From NCBI GenBank assembly GCA_029378245.1, contig JARKIF010000001.1:2852001-2916000 (forward strand): a DNA stretch of 64,000 nt. Direction: 5' to 3'. Under the pieces are notes generated by a model. It ran no database searches. It saw nothing but the letters and a program-made list of their open reading frames with translations, and had not been told where the DNA came from. How positions within the stretch are numbered: the first letter of the stretch is position 1; every line of letters begins with the position of its first letter. A program made the translations under genes and the position numbers. This document shows positions 19,590 to 31,402 of this stretch, in pieces. Source of the DNA: Roridomyces roridus (lineage: Eukaryota; Basidiomycota; Agaricomycetes; Agaricales; Mycenaceae).

Positions 19590-21797
19590 TCATTTTTGAA
19601 ACTCGTTGAGGTCCTCGGACGATCCCAAGAAATTCGTCCTCTCAATATTGAAATCTGCGTCAAGTCAGTCACTCACTCACACGTCTGTGCAAAGGAAACA
19701 CACCGTCCGGAATCATCGTAAGGTTATCACGCATGAGCTGCATCACGGGTTTCGTCCCCGAGTCGCTGTAGCGCGTCCACTCCGCTATTAGAACGAATTG
19801 AGCCTGTTAGTCGAACAAGCCTAGAGAAATTACGAACCGCCGGGGTTCAAATCGTTGATAAAGTTGATGTAAAAGTCGATCATCTGCTGAGAAAAGGCTT
19901 GTTCAACTGCTGGGACTGGGCCAAAGAATAACTGCAATTCAGACGCGTGGAAAACTGTTCTATTTGTCAAGTTCAACTTTCAAACCCAAGACGCGAGGAC
20001 TTGCCTCCCAAGGTTGGATCGTTCCCAGGAATGAGCTCGGCAAAGTAGTAGGCCCACGTGGGCTGCAAGGCCGATGCACTCTGGAAAAAGCTGCGTCTCG
20101 GTGTCAAGAACATCTGATCGGTATACCACGCCTCAGCGCGGTCGAAAAGTGTGTCCCCTGTGGCATGCGGTGCTCCGTTTTCTGGATCGCCTGCGGGGAA
20201 AAGTGCGAGAATGTTGGCGTACAAATCCGGCGTAATGGTGCTATTGTCGATGACGAGATGACCGATAAAGTTCATGAACGCGGCGTCCTGGGCAGCGCCC
20301 ACAAGCCCCAGGCCCTCAACGGAGCCACTAAAGACAGTGCCTTCGTTGACCTGATGCCCTTGAATGAGTGAAAAGCCAAACAAGTAAATGACCACCGACA
20401 TTGGTCCCAGCAAGGTACGGGATATGCAGGAAATTTCCACTGGCGACACGCTGAGAGGCCCTCTCCGGAATAAGACTACCCGCAGGCCCGACGGATGGCT
20501 GCCAGAGCTGGCTATTCAAAGTATCGTCTATCATTGTATTGCTAATGTTGAGAAGTGTCTGAAATAGTGTCAGCTAAGCGTAGAATCCCACGCAAGAAAA
20601 GGTCGCCTACTTCGAACGGCACTTGCTGGAGGCACGAGACGGCACCCGCTCCTGCCGAACAGCCTGTGGCCGCAAGCAGTCGAGTGAACGGTTTACCAGG
20701 CTTGTCATACGTGCTGGCGGGGGGAGAGCTCTTGCTATTATAAAGCTCAGGGACTATCCTGGGAGAAATTTTTCGACTCACAAGGGACCCGTGGAAGAAT
20801 CGGCTATTCCTGCCCGGAAAAGTGGCTGAGCAGCCGGGAATAGGAAATGGCTTTCCACACTTCCTGCACCGGCAGACTGGAACGACGGGTGTGAGAGCAA
20901 TTTCAAGAAAGAAAATGCCACAATACCTGGCCCCAAATGGTGACCTTTTGCGCATATCAACGGTAACGCCGGGAGATGATGAGCAGAGATTACCTTTGAG
21001 GGATCACCACCAAAAGCAGCGATGTTTTGCTGTATAAAGACAAAAGCCTGTCTTTGGTCGAGTAATCCGGAATTCAAATCCTGAGGAGCGACGCTTGCGC
21101 TGGCGAGGAATCCGAACGTATTCACACGATAGTTTATCGAGACGAATATGATTGGCTTATTCACAGCGACGCTCCTCTGAAGGATGACTAGACGACGTTC
21201 AATACAGCAGTGGATTGAAGAGGAATGACGTACGTGTCGGGTCAAACTGAGGATCAGACGCAGCTCTGTTGGAGGCAATAAGCGCGATGAGCATGTAGAT
21301 ATTTCGAGGCTACCCGTTGGTGAACGCTCCACCCTAGATCGTTTCGTGAGCCACAGTCTTTTCAAGAAAAAAACTGCTCCTCACATGAATCCACACCAGC
21401 ACTGGTACTTTGGAACTGGCGGTTACATTCTGAGGTCTGAAAACCTGCGGCGAATCAGCGACGCCAACGCGGAAAGAAACGGTCAAGTCACGTTGAGGAA
21501 TAAACAATCTTCTGCGATGGGTGCCCCGAGGTCCCCTGCTGGCTGAGGGCAAGCGTTTCCAAATTGCGAGGCGTTTTGAATCCCAGTCAACGGTTTTTCA
21601 ATGGGAACCGGGGCTTTGAAGCGAAGGGCCCCAAGAGGAGGTGTGGCATATGGGATCCCAAGCCACTTCTGGACCCCGTTTACCGCCGGTACACCGCGAA
21701 ATGTGCCTGCAGTGAGAGACACGTCCAGAGAGGCGCCAGCTACGGCAGATAGACCATAAAGGAGGCTGCCCAGTATCTTTGAGAGGGAGGGACGCAT
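19590..21797 (-). CDS. Type B carboxylesterase/lipase, copy B
   Basis: Start at ATG 21797 ('[10 protein letters not shown]'); an in-frame ATG four codons upstream is less likely because copies A and C start here. The same landmarks as copy A are present: hydrophobic signal-like N-terminus, '[14 protein letters not shown]', 'EDCLFLN', '[14 protein letters not shown]', 'GQSAGAGS' with the catalytic Ser, 'NEGTVF' and 'VFHASEL'. The oxyanion segment reads 'GGAFTNG', closer to the family consensus GGG/A-F than the 'GGQYISG' of A and C. The 18 nt 'VTIWGQ' micro-exon is kept. The final exon ends '...[10 protein letters not shown]' with TGA at 19590-19592. No break is seen. Its start is about 260 bp past the 3' end of the next esterase on the same strand. 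Confidence 0.8.
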
Positions 21798-22057
21798 GGG
21801 GTAGTACACGGCAAGCCGTGCGGCGAAACGGGTACTTATAGTTATACTGGGATGACTGGAGCAATTAATAGGTCATAGGACTTTTTAGCCGGCGACGCCA
21901 TGTGTGTTGGTGGGAGCTCAGCGTTCAAGTCGTGAGATTCAGGAATCAGATGACGGTCGGAGGACAAGTTGATTTTGATGAGAGACAAACATCGACACAC
22001 AGCCACGGGTTGAAATGTTGAACTTCCATTTATCACATCCCACCTCAAAATCCATTT

Positions 22058-24234
22058 TCACTTCTCGAACTCGTCGAGAACCTCCTGTGAATCGCAAAAG
22101 TCGGTCCGCTCGATGTTGAAGTCTGTAAAATTGGTCAACGCAACATCACGAAACGATGGCGAACACACCGTCTGGAATCATGGTGAGATTTTCCCGCATG
22201 AGTTGCATGACCTGCTTCGTGCCCGAATCGCTGTACCGCATCCACTCGACTGTAAACAAGAGTCAGAACTGAACAATCGGAAAGTTCAAACAACGAACCG
22301 CCGGGGTTCAACTCGTGCACAAAATTGACGTAAAAGTCAATCATCTGCTGCGAAAAGGCCTGTTCAACAGCTGGAACTGGGCCGAAGAATAGCTGCAATT
22401 CAGATGCATGGAAAACTGTCCAATCTGTCAAGTTCAACTTTCCAACCAAAGACATGTGGACTTGCCTCCCAATGTTGCATCGTTGCCAGGAATCAGCTCA
22501 GCGAAATAATACGCCCACATGGGCTGCAAACCCGCCGCGCGTTGGGAAAAGCTCCGTCTGGGCGCCAAAAACATTTGATCGGTATACCACGCCTCGGCGC
22601 GGTCGAAAAGTGTGTCTCCAGTGGCATGCGGGGCCCCATTTTCAGGATCCCCAGCCGGGAAGAGCTGGAGGATTTTCGCGTACAAATCCGGCGTCAGTGT
22701 GCTGTTGTCGATGACCAGATGCCCGATAAAGTTCCTGAACGCGGCGTCCTGGGCAGCGCCGACAAGACCAAGGCCCTCGACAGACGTACTAAAGGTCGTG
22801 CCTTCGTTAATCTGATCTCGTTCAGTAAAAACAAACAGGGAAAGAAAATCTGCCTGACATTGGTGCCACCGAGGTACGGAAGGTGGAGGAAATCGCCGCG
22901 AGCAATGCGCGTAGAGGCCCGCTCGGGAATGAGACTTCCCGCAGGCCCAACAGACGGCTGCCAGAGCTGACGATTCAAAGTACCACCTATCATTGCATTA
23001 CTGATGTTGAGAAGCGTCTGCGTTGGTCGGTCAGTGTAGAGTCCTAACAGTGAGGATCGTGTACATACCTCGAAAGGCACTTTTTGGAGGCACGAGATGG
23101 CGCCGGGACCAGCTGAACAGCCTGTAGAGGCGAGAAGGCGAGCAAAGGGTTTCCCGGGCTTGTCAAAGGTGCTTGCACGTGGAGAGTTTTTGCTATAGTC
23201 CTTCAAATCAGATGCAGCCACGAGACAAAATGCGACTTACAAAGGCCCCGTAGAAGAATCGGCGATTCCAGCGCGGAAGAGAGGCTGCGCAGCCGGAAAT
23301 ACAAAATGGCTTTCAACGCTTCCAGCGCCAGCAGACTAGACGGGTTCAAGTGAGGTTTGATTTGAAACACAATGAAGAAAGAAGACGGATACCTGACCCC
23401 AGATGGTAACCTTGGACGGATCGCCTCCAAAGGCGGCAATATTTTGTTGAAGGAAAACAAAGGCCTGTCTCTGGTCCAGCAAACCCACGTTCAAATCCTG
23501 CGGAGCGACGCCTGCGCTTGAAAGGAATCCAAACGTGTTCAGACGATAATTGATCGACACGAATATGATTGGTTTGTCCAGCGCGACGCTCCTCTGCAGG
23601 ATTACTAGACGCTTTTTCAGTACACAATCTCTGGCGAGAGGGATTCACAAACATGTGGGATCGAATTGTGGGTCAGACGAGGCGCTGGGAAAGACTGAGC
23701 GGGAAGTATAAACATCAACTCGGACGCTACTTACCCGTTGGTAAATGCTCCGCCCTGGCACGTTCTATGAGTAAAGTTCGCTCGCGTCAAGCAAGCATTT
23801 CCTCACATGAATCCAAACCAAAACCGGCAACTTTGCGTCAACAGCCGTGTTCTGCGGCCGAAACACCTATTTTCCCATCCTCAGCCATGCCAAGAGCGAG
23901 ATACAGCCTATCTGGGAATCACATTAAGGAAGAGACAATCCTCCGCAACGGGAGCACCGAGGTTGCCTGGAGGTTGAGGGCAGGCGTTCCCAAATACCGA
24001 CGCGTCCTTGATATCGCTCCCACTGAGAGCCTTGGCAATGGGAACGGGAGCCTTGAAACGAAGTGCTCCGACTGGAGGCGTCGCATAGGGAATGCCCAGC
24101 CATTTCTCGGTGCCATTTACTGTGGCAACGCCCCGGAAGGTGCCCACAGTGAGAGAGACGTCAAGAGAGGTACCAGATACAGCAGAGAGGCCGTATAGCA
24201 AGTAGCCGAGAATCTTCTGGGGGGAGAGACCCAT
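22058..24234 (-). CDS. Type B carboxylesterase/lipase, diverged upstream paralogue
   Basis: Start at ATG 24234 ('[21 protein letters not shown]'), a probable signal peptide. The longer upstream frame to 24417 is not shared with paralogues. The family series is complete: '[14 protein letters not shown]', 'EDCLFLN', 'GGAFTNG', '[14 protein letters not shown]', 'VTIWGQ/SAGAGS', 'INEGTT' (acid residue) and '[11 protein letters not shown]' (His). It lacks the intron before 'VTIWGQ' that copies A-C have, so '[10 protein letters not shown]' is in one exon. The last exon reads '[18 protein letters not shown]', matching the 3' fragments at 15850 and 45470, so those are relics of this subtype. The protein is probably secreted. 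Upstream on the same strand is the NGPI-repeat gene. Confidence 0.8.
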
Positions 24235-24492
24235 GGTGTAGTGGGTGAGCCGTGCGGCGATAGTGACTGGCGTATTAAGGGTCATCCCTGAGTCGGCAGA
24301 TGCGTCGGAAAGAACCCGGTACCTCATCTGTGTGAGAGCGCGCTGCGGAGGGTCGTGAGATAAATGTATGGCCAGTGGAAGAAAAACGTGAATTGGTATG
24401 CCAAGTTCATGCTGCACGTCGACGGAGCAGCTACGCAGGATATATGTACATATTATTGTTATCAGGTTTCGTTCAATTGATACATTCAGAAA

Positions 24493-26151
24493 TTACACGT
24501 AAATGGTCGCAGGGCCATTCGAGGATCGCAGGACCACCTTGCCCCGGTGCTTATTTGCCTCATCCCAATAAACCGACCCTTTAGCAGCTCTACCCCGAGT
24601 GATCACCGCCGTCTGAACGACACGCTTGCGGCCCTTGCCCGCCGGGTCCTCCGCACCAGAATTTGAAGGGTGGATATTCACCGCCGAATTGGATGTGTAT
24701 ACTTCCAAATCGCCTTCGTATGTGACAGGAAGCGCCACCTGCCCAGGAGAATTGGACGTCCTCGCTTGGAGATTGAGGACCGCATCGAGCGGGGTGGATA
24801 CGACCTTTGTCGCCAGGCGGTTGTTGGATGTAGTCGTCTCGACAGAAAAGCTGCCCCCACTGCCGGAGGGCTCGCCGAGCCGGATGGATGCCTCCAAGGG
24901 GCTGGAATACGTGCGTTAGTTGGGCGCATAGCACCCAGGAGTGGGCTACATACCTGTTACTGGTGCGGACATTGAGCTTGTTGACCTCCTTGCTGTCGCT
25001 GCCCTTGAGCAACACATTCACACGAACAGGACCGTTGCTCGTGACGAGGTCGAGCCTGTCGACGGCCGTGAAATTTCCGGTAATGGGTCCATTCGCCGAG
25101 TGTACATCGACGCTGCTGGCGACCAAGTGCTATAATCAAATGAGCAAAGAGGAGGAAAGCCGGACGCAAGACTCACTGTTGCAGTGATAGGGCCGTTGCT
25201 GGTCCTCAAAGAAGCCGAGCCGGCAACAAGATCCTGAACGCGGGTTAGTGGTGTCGAGTAGCATGAAACTCGCAGCCGCGTACCTTCAAGTTGATCATAC
25301 CGTTGGATCCATGGAGCAAAATCTCGCCAAAGTCGACGATTTCAGCAAGAGACTCGAGATCGTGGGAGAAGTTGGAGACATCAGTCTCGAGACGATTGAG
25401 GTACCCTTCAGGGAGTGTGAGCACGACCTCAAAGTGGACGCGGTCACGGTATCCGTGGGGAGAATGCCGGTGCATTGGTGTCTACCCTTCTGTCAGCAAA
25501 AGACACCACACGACATTGGAATAATACACACGTAGATGCCCACACCATTCTCACCCTCCTTGCGCTCGACAAGGCATATTCTGGCCTTGTCCCGGATATA
25601 AGGGTTGTAATAGTGCACCGTGATATCGAACCGCGCAATGTCGCTGATCTCGGAGGAAGAAGTGACCTGGAGTCTTCCACTGGACAGCGCGCCGTGCGAG
25701 AAGAACATCAAGGTCTCTGGGGCGAGAGGAACCTCCAATGAAACCGAGTCGGAGTGCGGGTATTGCGGATGGCGCGGGCCTGGGATGGCTGTCGACCATT
25801 CGGCCAAGTCGCAGTCGCTGAAGGATCCACCCGTGGGCGGGAGAGGGTATTCGTCCATCTGGTAGAAAGACAAATCCTGCGGTGAATTTAAGCAATGCCC
25901 CCTGGAAAATGGCGCAAGCCACTCACCCTTTGCCCATGCCAAAACTTGCGGCCTCCCACCACCACTAGGATCGCAACGCCAAAGAGCACGAAGGCAAGCA
26001 TGTGTCGGCGCCAAATGGATTCACGGCGCTTGACATGGAGTGGAAGCAGGACTTGGGCTGTGCCGATCTGGGTTGCATACCCAGGCAGAGAGGTATCCGC
26101 ACCCAACAGATGCTGCTTTGGAGTTTTGGCGTCGCTGGCTGTAGCAGACAT
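24493..26151 (-). CDS. Type II membrane protein with NGPI repeats (DUF4097/adhesin-like), complete copy
   Basis: Start at ATG 26151 ('MSATASDAKTPKQHLLG'); an upstream in-frame ATG at 26181 is possible. A cytosolic head of about 45 residues, basic just before the membrane ('KRRESIWRRH'), is followed by one membrane segment 'MLAFVLFGVAILVVVGG'; no signal peptide is seen, so the C-terminus should face outward. The first intron follows 'KFWHGQR'. The outer part begins 'DLSFYQMDEYPLPP' and contains a beta-rich domain ('SDSVSLEVPLAPETLMFFSH', 'SEISDIARFDITVHYYNP'). The C-terminal half repeats the motif (V/L/M)(R/T)(T)SNGP(I/V), as in 'VHSANGPITGNFTAVDRLDLV' and 'RTSNGPITATVSL', ending 'SSNGPATIYV'. 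Such repeats resemble the DUF4097 beta-helix; the assignment is by pattern only. Function unknown; cell-wall or adhesion roles are guesses. Confidence 0.68.
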
Positions 26152-26509
26152 GGAGTGAGGGTGTGCGTGAAGAGGGCCCAAGACCGCGAAGGCGATTTTA
26201 TATGGATGTTACGGGACGCGCATGTGGTTCTCCGAGACTGCGGTCAACTGCGCCGGAGTCGAGTGGCACCCATCACATCAATACTAGTAGCCGGTTTTTG
26301 GACACTGCGGAAAAAGGTACAGAGATTGTCCAGCGAGAGGATTGCAGAGCGGTAGTTGAGGTCAGGGACTGAGGAGTACATGAGCGTTCCAGAGAAAAGG
26401 TCAACTCTCGATCAGATCACTTCAAAACAGAAATTTCTCCAAAAATCCGTGTATGTCCTAGACGCGCAGCAGGACCGCAGTGAAAGAAGGTCCAAATTAC
26501 TAAATTACT
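26152..26509. other. Boundary spacer between accessory arm and conserved block
   Basis: Holds the promoter side of the NGPI gene and the 3' flank of the DENND6-like gene. No gene or repeat is seen. It is the left edge of the single-copy block. Confidence 0.5.
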
Positions 26510-28442
26510 CTACCCACCCTCCAAAACACCCTGCACAATCCCCTCCTGCATCCCAAGCCAGACCCCAAACGCCGGGGTCCTCAACCACCGCTCATAAAAC
26601 TCCTTCCGTCTCGCCGTGCTGCGAAACGGCAGAGCAGCACCCGCACCAGTCTTTAGCGACGCAAGGAACGCGGGTGCACTAAAGGTGCGCATCCGCAGTG
26701 ATTCTGGAGCAGCTGACGAGGCTGCTCGTTCTGCGGGCGTCGGGATCAGGGTGTGCAGGTAGCGAGCAAGAGGAACGAGCATCTCGGTTGTACGGGCATG
26801 GAAATGACGTCGCAAGTCGAGCGAGGCTTCGAGTTCTGTAGACCAGTTTCAGTTATACCCTTCAGCTGCTAGATATATCAAAAGGACGTACTGTCACTCT
26901 CCGACCCACTGCCACAAGCGTCTTCGAGACGACGGAGTAAAGCACGGTCCTTTGAGACATATCGCGTATGTGTACGGGTCTTCCATCCCGGTTCTGGCCC
27001 CGCACGAGCACGTGTATTACCACCATGAGCAGCCGTATTCAATCTGCACCCATGGTCAGCCTTTAGCAGAGAGGACAAAAACAGAGAACGCACGGCACAC
27101 GTCGCCCCAGACTCAACACATGCGGCCAATGCGCACAAGACCGCTCAAACATTGGGTTCGTAACGCCCAGGACACGTCCTGCAGCCGGCGGGAGCCGAGA
27201 TGCAAGGTTGGCGTGGTCTGAATCGTGGATGGTGAAGTACGGCCGTACGTCGCCTGTCAGTGGAAGTGGCCTGAGAAGGTCACGGAGCCACCAGACTGCC
27301 TGACTCGTTTGAGCAGGCGACGTGCCAAAAATGAGCAATGGCTCGCAAAGAACGAGGCACTCCCAAAGCGACCAGAGGTGTGAAAGCGCAGCCTCGAACA
27401 GAAGTATCGGGGGAGGCGTGAATGAACTCGAGGAAGCGAGGATCTGGAAAAGCCGTTAGTTAGCACAAATATCTAGAGATGTAGAATGCCTGGACGAACA
27501 TGTTGCCGCGGGTCGTACGCCTTGCCCGCGAGTTGTTGCTGCTCCGGCGACTGAGGAATCTCGACGCTGAGGACAGACCCCAGAAAACCGAGCTCGTTTA
27601 TTACACCAGAAGTCGGGTCAGACCTTTCCTTTGTCCGTGGAGTCAGCGGGGCGAGTATCACTTGAGAGCGAGCCACACACCAAGTGGCCATATTATGACA
27701 CGCCGTCTCTAGCATCGGGACACCATGTTGCTGGAACAATGGCCCGAGCAGCGCTGCTATTCGGGCAAAGAGGGCGGGGTATGGATGGTGGGTAAGGATG
27801 ACGAGTGACCGCTGCTCAAATCCTCGCCTGGAAGACGCGTCTTTCCGTTGCGTGAAATGCGCAAAGCCGTAGATGAAGCCGTCCTTGGAAGCTGGCCTCC
27901 GATCGCCGAGGAGGGAAGTTGGTTGCTCCCGTATACGAAAGAAATGGTGCTGAGTCCCATCCTCGAATTGCGGCGAGTCGGGGAATGCGGAGAAGGCTCT
28001 GATTTCGGCGTTCAGCGGAACTGAATACATTGTATATTTTAAGGGCAACTCACATATTTTCTGCCTCGGACGGAAAGACGACGAGTGAAGGGTATATGCC
28101 AGTGATCACAGGCCCGTCGTCGACGTCAAAGTCCACAATGGCAACACCCAGAATCCAGCGTCGGATGCGAACTAGGACATCGGGATCAACGACCAATGCA
28201 TCTAGCTCCGAGTTTTTGCGTCGGCATTTAGTTTCGAGATTTGGGTGAATTCGGGAGAGGGTCTGGGACCGAGAAAGCCCCCGCGGTCGGTCAGGTCTCG
28301 TTGGAGATGGGAGGGGCTGGCTGTCGAGGCTCTTTTTCCGAGTTAGAGGCGGGGGGGCTACAGCGGGCGATGAAGCCGGCGACGCGAACGTTGAGGATGA
28401 ATCCGAGAGTACGTCGTCCGCGATGGTGAGGGTCGAGGACAT
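26510..28442 (-). CDS. DENND6-like DENN-domain protein (Rab GEF family)
   Basis: Start at ATG 28442; the first 90 residues are Ser/Pro-rich and disordered. The conserved part begins 'WILGVAIVDFDVDDGPVITGIYP', continues over an intron with 'FSAFPDSPQFEDGTQHHFFRIRE', then 'DGFIYGFAHFTQRKD', 'RRGFEQRSLVILTHHPYPALF' and 'LLGPLFQQHG'. The C-terminal exon has 'RRHFHARTTEMLVPLARYLHTLIP' and 'FYERWLRTPAFGVWLG', ending at 26510. This order matches DENND6/FAM116 proteins, which in animals act as exchange factors for Rab14 on endosomes. Several short introns interrupt the gene and the middle exons were not all resolved. The role in fungi is inferred from the family. Confidence 0.75.
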
Positions 28443-28501
28443 GGAGACGACTTAGGTAATCGCAATTTGGAGCGAAAATGGGACGACGAAGTATATGTAT
28501 T

Positions 28502-29425
28502 TTAACGAGAGATATCTAGTAAAACTTGTAGCATTTGCTCGCGAACTCGTGTAGTCAACGCCTGGACATCCTCTTCTCCAAGACCCGCAGTCGGAATTGG
28601 CGGCAAGACTGGATAGGGTGTGAGTAGCGTCGACGGCCAAGTATATATGCACGCACCTCTCGCTTTAATGATACCAGGCTCAAAACAACCTGCGCGGTAG
28701 ATGTGCGAGTAGTTCTCGCAGACGACAGGAACGATAGGAAGGCCAGATTGCACGGCCATATGGAACGCGCCTTTTTTGAAGGGCAGGAGGGAGGCAGTAG
28801 GCGAACGGTTCCGCGTACCCTCAGGGAAGACGAGGAGAGAGACGCGTTGCTCGCGAAGGGTGGCGCTCGCCCTGCGGAAAGATGCAATGGCACGTGTGCC
28901 TGTCCCTCGTTCGACGAAAAGGGAGCCAGTGAGATACAGAGTGGGCCCGATGGCAGAGAACCCAAGCGACTTTTTGACCATCACGCAGACACGCTTGGGT
29001 ATGACGCTGCCGAGGCATTCAGGAAGCAGCAAACGAAGATAAAATGAGACTGACCACCCGAGAAACCAGATGTCGAGGGCGCTCTGGTGATTCAGCATGA
29101 GTACAGCGGGCTGCGCGGTCTCGAGATGCTCCGAGCCCTCGATGTCGACACAGATGCCAAAGCTGAAGCGGATGATATGGTAGAATGACCACATTATCCA
29201 GGGTGCGGATTCAAAACGACGACCCAGAAGTGTTAGAGCCAAAGACAGAGGTATTGTGACGAGGCCCCAGATTCCGATGGCTCCAAAATATGCTGCAGTA
29301 CGAGCGTAGGCCAGACGAGACATGGGGGAAGCAAGACCGTAGACTTGGAGGCATTGGCGGAGAGTTTTTAGAGCGCAAGGAGCACCGAGAGCCCCGACCG
29401 ATTCCGGGCTCACCGTAGCGCTCAA
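28502..29425 (-). CDS. 1-acyl-sn-glycerol-3-phosphate acyltransferase (PlsC family)
   Basis: Start at ATG 29425. A hydrophobic stretch 'YFGAIGIWGLVTIPLSLALTLLG' near residues 47-69 anchors the protein, followed by the catalytic motif NHQS(A)LD (motif I, NHX4D), 'SLFVERGTG' (motif II), 'FPEGTRNRS' (motif III) and 'GLPIVPVV' (motif IV). These are the four acyltransferase blocks of the PlsC family. Two introns are inferred: one after 'IWFLGW' and one after 'IIKAR', joining to 'LPPIPTAGL'. It converts lysophosphatidic acid to phosphatidic acid, probably at the ER or lipid droplets. It lies 60 bp downstream of the DENN gene start, on the same strand. Confidence 0.85.
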   Translation of the reverse strand: MSATVSPESVGALGAPCALKTLRQCLQVYGLASPMSRLAYARTAAYFGAIGIWGLVTIPLSLALTLLGRRFESAPWIMWSFYHIIRFSFGICVDIEGSEHLETAQPAVLMLNHQSALDIWFLGWSVSFYLRLLLPECLGSVIPKRVCVMVKKSLGFSAIGPTLYLTGSLFVERGTGTRAIASFRRASATLREQRVSLLVFPEGTRNRSPTASLLPFKKGAFHMAVQSGLPIVPVVCENYSHIYRAGCFEPGIIKARGACIYTWPSTLLTPYPVLPPIPTAGLGEEDVQALTTRVREQMLQVLLDISR

Positions 29426-29815
29426 GACTAGCTAAAAGGGACAGTGGTCGGTGTCATGCATGCGGACGTTGAGGGGATGAGTCTGGGGACGTTGAGCAAA
29501 CGAGGACAGGGAGCAAATGTTTGCCGCCATCAAACTCTCTCTTCTCTTCCCTCCATCTCCTCCATTCTGTGCTCTCCCCTCCTGTATTCGCTACTTCCCT
29601 CCTGTATCGCTGTGATACTGTAGTGTCATGTAAGAGGCCCCTCCTGTTGTTCCTACGGCTGACTTTGGATGTTGCTGCTGCTGCCCTCCTCCTATTGTTT
29701 TTTATCGCCTGTCTACTCTCCCGTGTCTTCGATACTCAACTGTTCTTCATGTTGTTCATCCCATAGACCTTGAACGAGACCATCTTTAACCTCCTTGACG
29801 TGCTTTTGAGTCCTC
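29426..29815. promoter_or_regulatory. Divergent promoter region between acyltransferase and RRM gene
   Basis: 390 bp without a convincing ORF between two genes that diverge. The plus strand is very rich in CT tracts (for example 29530-29600), as usual in basidiomycete promoters. A frame at 29521-29766 exists but is hydrophobic low-complexity read-through of the pyrimidine tract. Confidence 0.5.
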
Positions 29816-31190
29816 ATGCCTGAAGACGACTTTGACCTCTACGGTGAAATCGACACACCCATGCCTGAGCACAACCAGGTATGCTGCGTCCTGCATCCTT
29901 TCTGGGTTGTTCGTCTGACTTGGGATCCAGGGAGAGCAAGTTACCGCGCACATGTCAACCCCAGCAACGGCGCTTGGCGACAAGCGCGCAAGGGACGAAG
30001 ACGATGGAGACGAAGACCTAAACGTGAACCAGCCCCCGTCCTCATCGCGTCCGAGCCCCGCGTCTGCCTCCTCCGGTGTCAATGGCGCAGGTCAATACAT
30101 GCCCAACAACGCGACCGGCATGCCCGCTAACGGACCCGTGAATGACTCGTTGTATATCGGCGATCTGCAATGGGTGCGTGTCTCTTAATGTCTTTTTTAC
30201 TCGTTTCTCTGACTTGGTTCTGCAGTGGACGACAGACGAAGATCTCCGCCAAGTAGCTTTGAATGTGGGCGTCACGATCGACCACAAGGACATCACCTTT
30301 TCCGAGCACAAGGTGAACGGCAAAAGCAAAGGGTGGGTGCTTCCACGGGGCGCGGTCTGTCGCTGACCTTTTCCATAGCATTGCGTACATCGAATGCGGA
30401 GACTATGATAGTGCCATGGCACTGAAGAATTGGTTCGACAACAAGTGTGTTTTCCGTTTCCTTTACTCTCCTTTGCTGAAACCTCTCTCTCAGCGACTTT
30501 CAGAACCGACGCGCGGCGGCAACTCTGACGAGCTCCTCCCAAGGCAACCCCTTCCGTACCCTACCAAAAGGTGTGTTGCCCTTCCTTCGCCTTGGATAAT
30601 ACACCTAACAGTTGGCAGATCCACCGCCGCGAGACCTGCGTCAAACCCCCCAGCAAACCCCGCAGTTGAACGCCTCCGTCTCGATGCCGAGCATGCCAAT
30701 GGCAATGGCCACGGGCATGATGGGGCGCGGGGGAGGCAACTTCCGGGGCAACAACATGCGCGGGGGCATGAACGGGATGATGAATATGCGTGGCGGGATG
30801 CCGAATATGGGCATGGGACTGGGTCTCAATGCCATGGGCATGGGCATGGGCGGAATGAACATGGGCATGGGCGGCATGAACATGATGGGCGGTGGGTTTG
30901 CTGCTGGCCGTGGCGGCGGAGGTATCCCTCAGGGCCCGCGTGGCGGTGGGATGATGCGTGGCGGTACGGGCTTTATTTCTACTCCATAGCGTTCTTGTTT
31001 CTTACCGAGCTTGTCGTTGGCAGGAATGGGTATGGTGCCCACTGGTCCTGGAATGGGGCGTGGTGGTGGAGGCCACTTTAATCCCGCGTTCATGCAGCAG
31101 CAGGGGCAGGCGGTCGCTGCCAGTGGCGGGCAGCAGTTCTCTCCGCCCGATGGACCCAGGAAGCGTTACCGCGTGGACGAGAGTGGGTGA
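29816..31190 (+). CDS. CPSF6/7-like RRM protein (pre-mRNA 3'-end processing)
   Basis: ATG 29816 begins '[13 protein letters not shown]', matching the acidic start of CFIm68-like proteins. A disordered linker leads to the RRM: '[20 protein letters not shown]' (RNP2), '[20 protein letters not shown]' (RNP1), '[10 protein letters not shown]'. The double Trp followed by TDEDL is characteristic of the CPSF6/7 RRM. After it come '[11 protein letters not shown]', a proline-rich part and a long Gly/Met-rich region with repeated 'GMGMGGMN' units and RGG motifs, ending '[12 protein letters not shown]' with TGA at 31188-31190. Six introns of about 41-60 bp fit GT-AG. The product should bind CFIm25 and RNA in the nucleus and help choose poly(A) sites. 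Confidence 0.82.
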
Positions 31191-31402
31191 AGGAAGATCG
31201 ACCTCAAGAATGAATGGAACAAAAATACGTTGGATGGAGTGAGGTTATCGGTTTTTCATGACTTAATACCTAATAAGCTTACCAGCATCGTTGTCTACCC
31301 TGCTTTCGTGTCTCCGAGTACCTAGCCAAATATTCTCAATGAATGCATTAGTATACATATGAAGTGCCGTCTATAGTACTTGTACACTGGAATTACAAAA
31401 TG

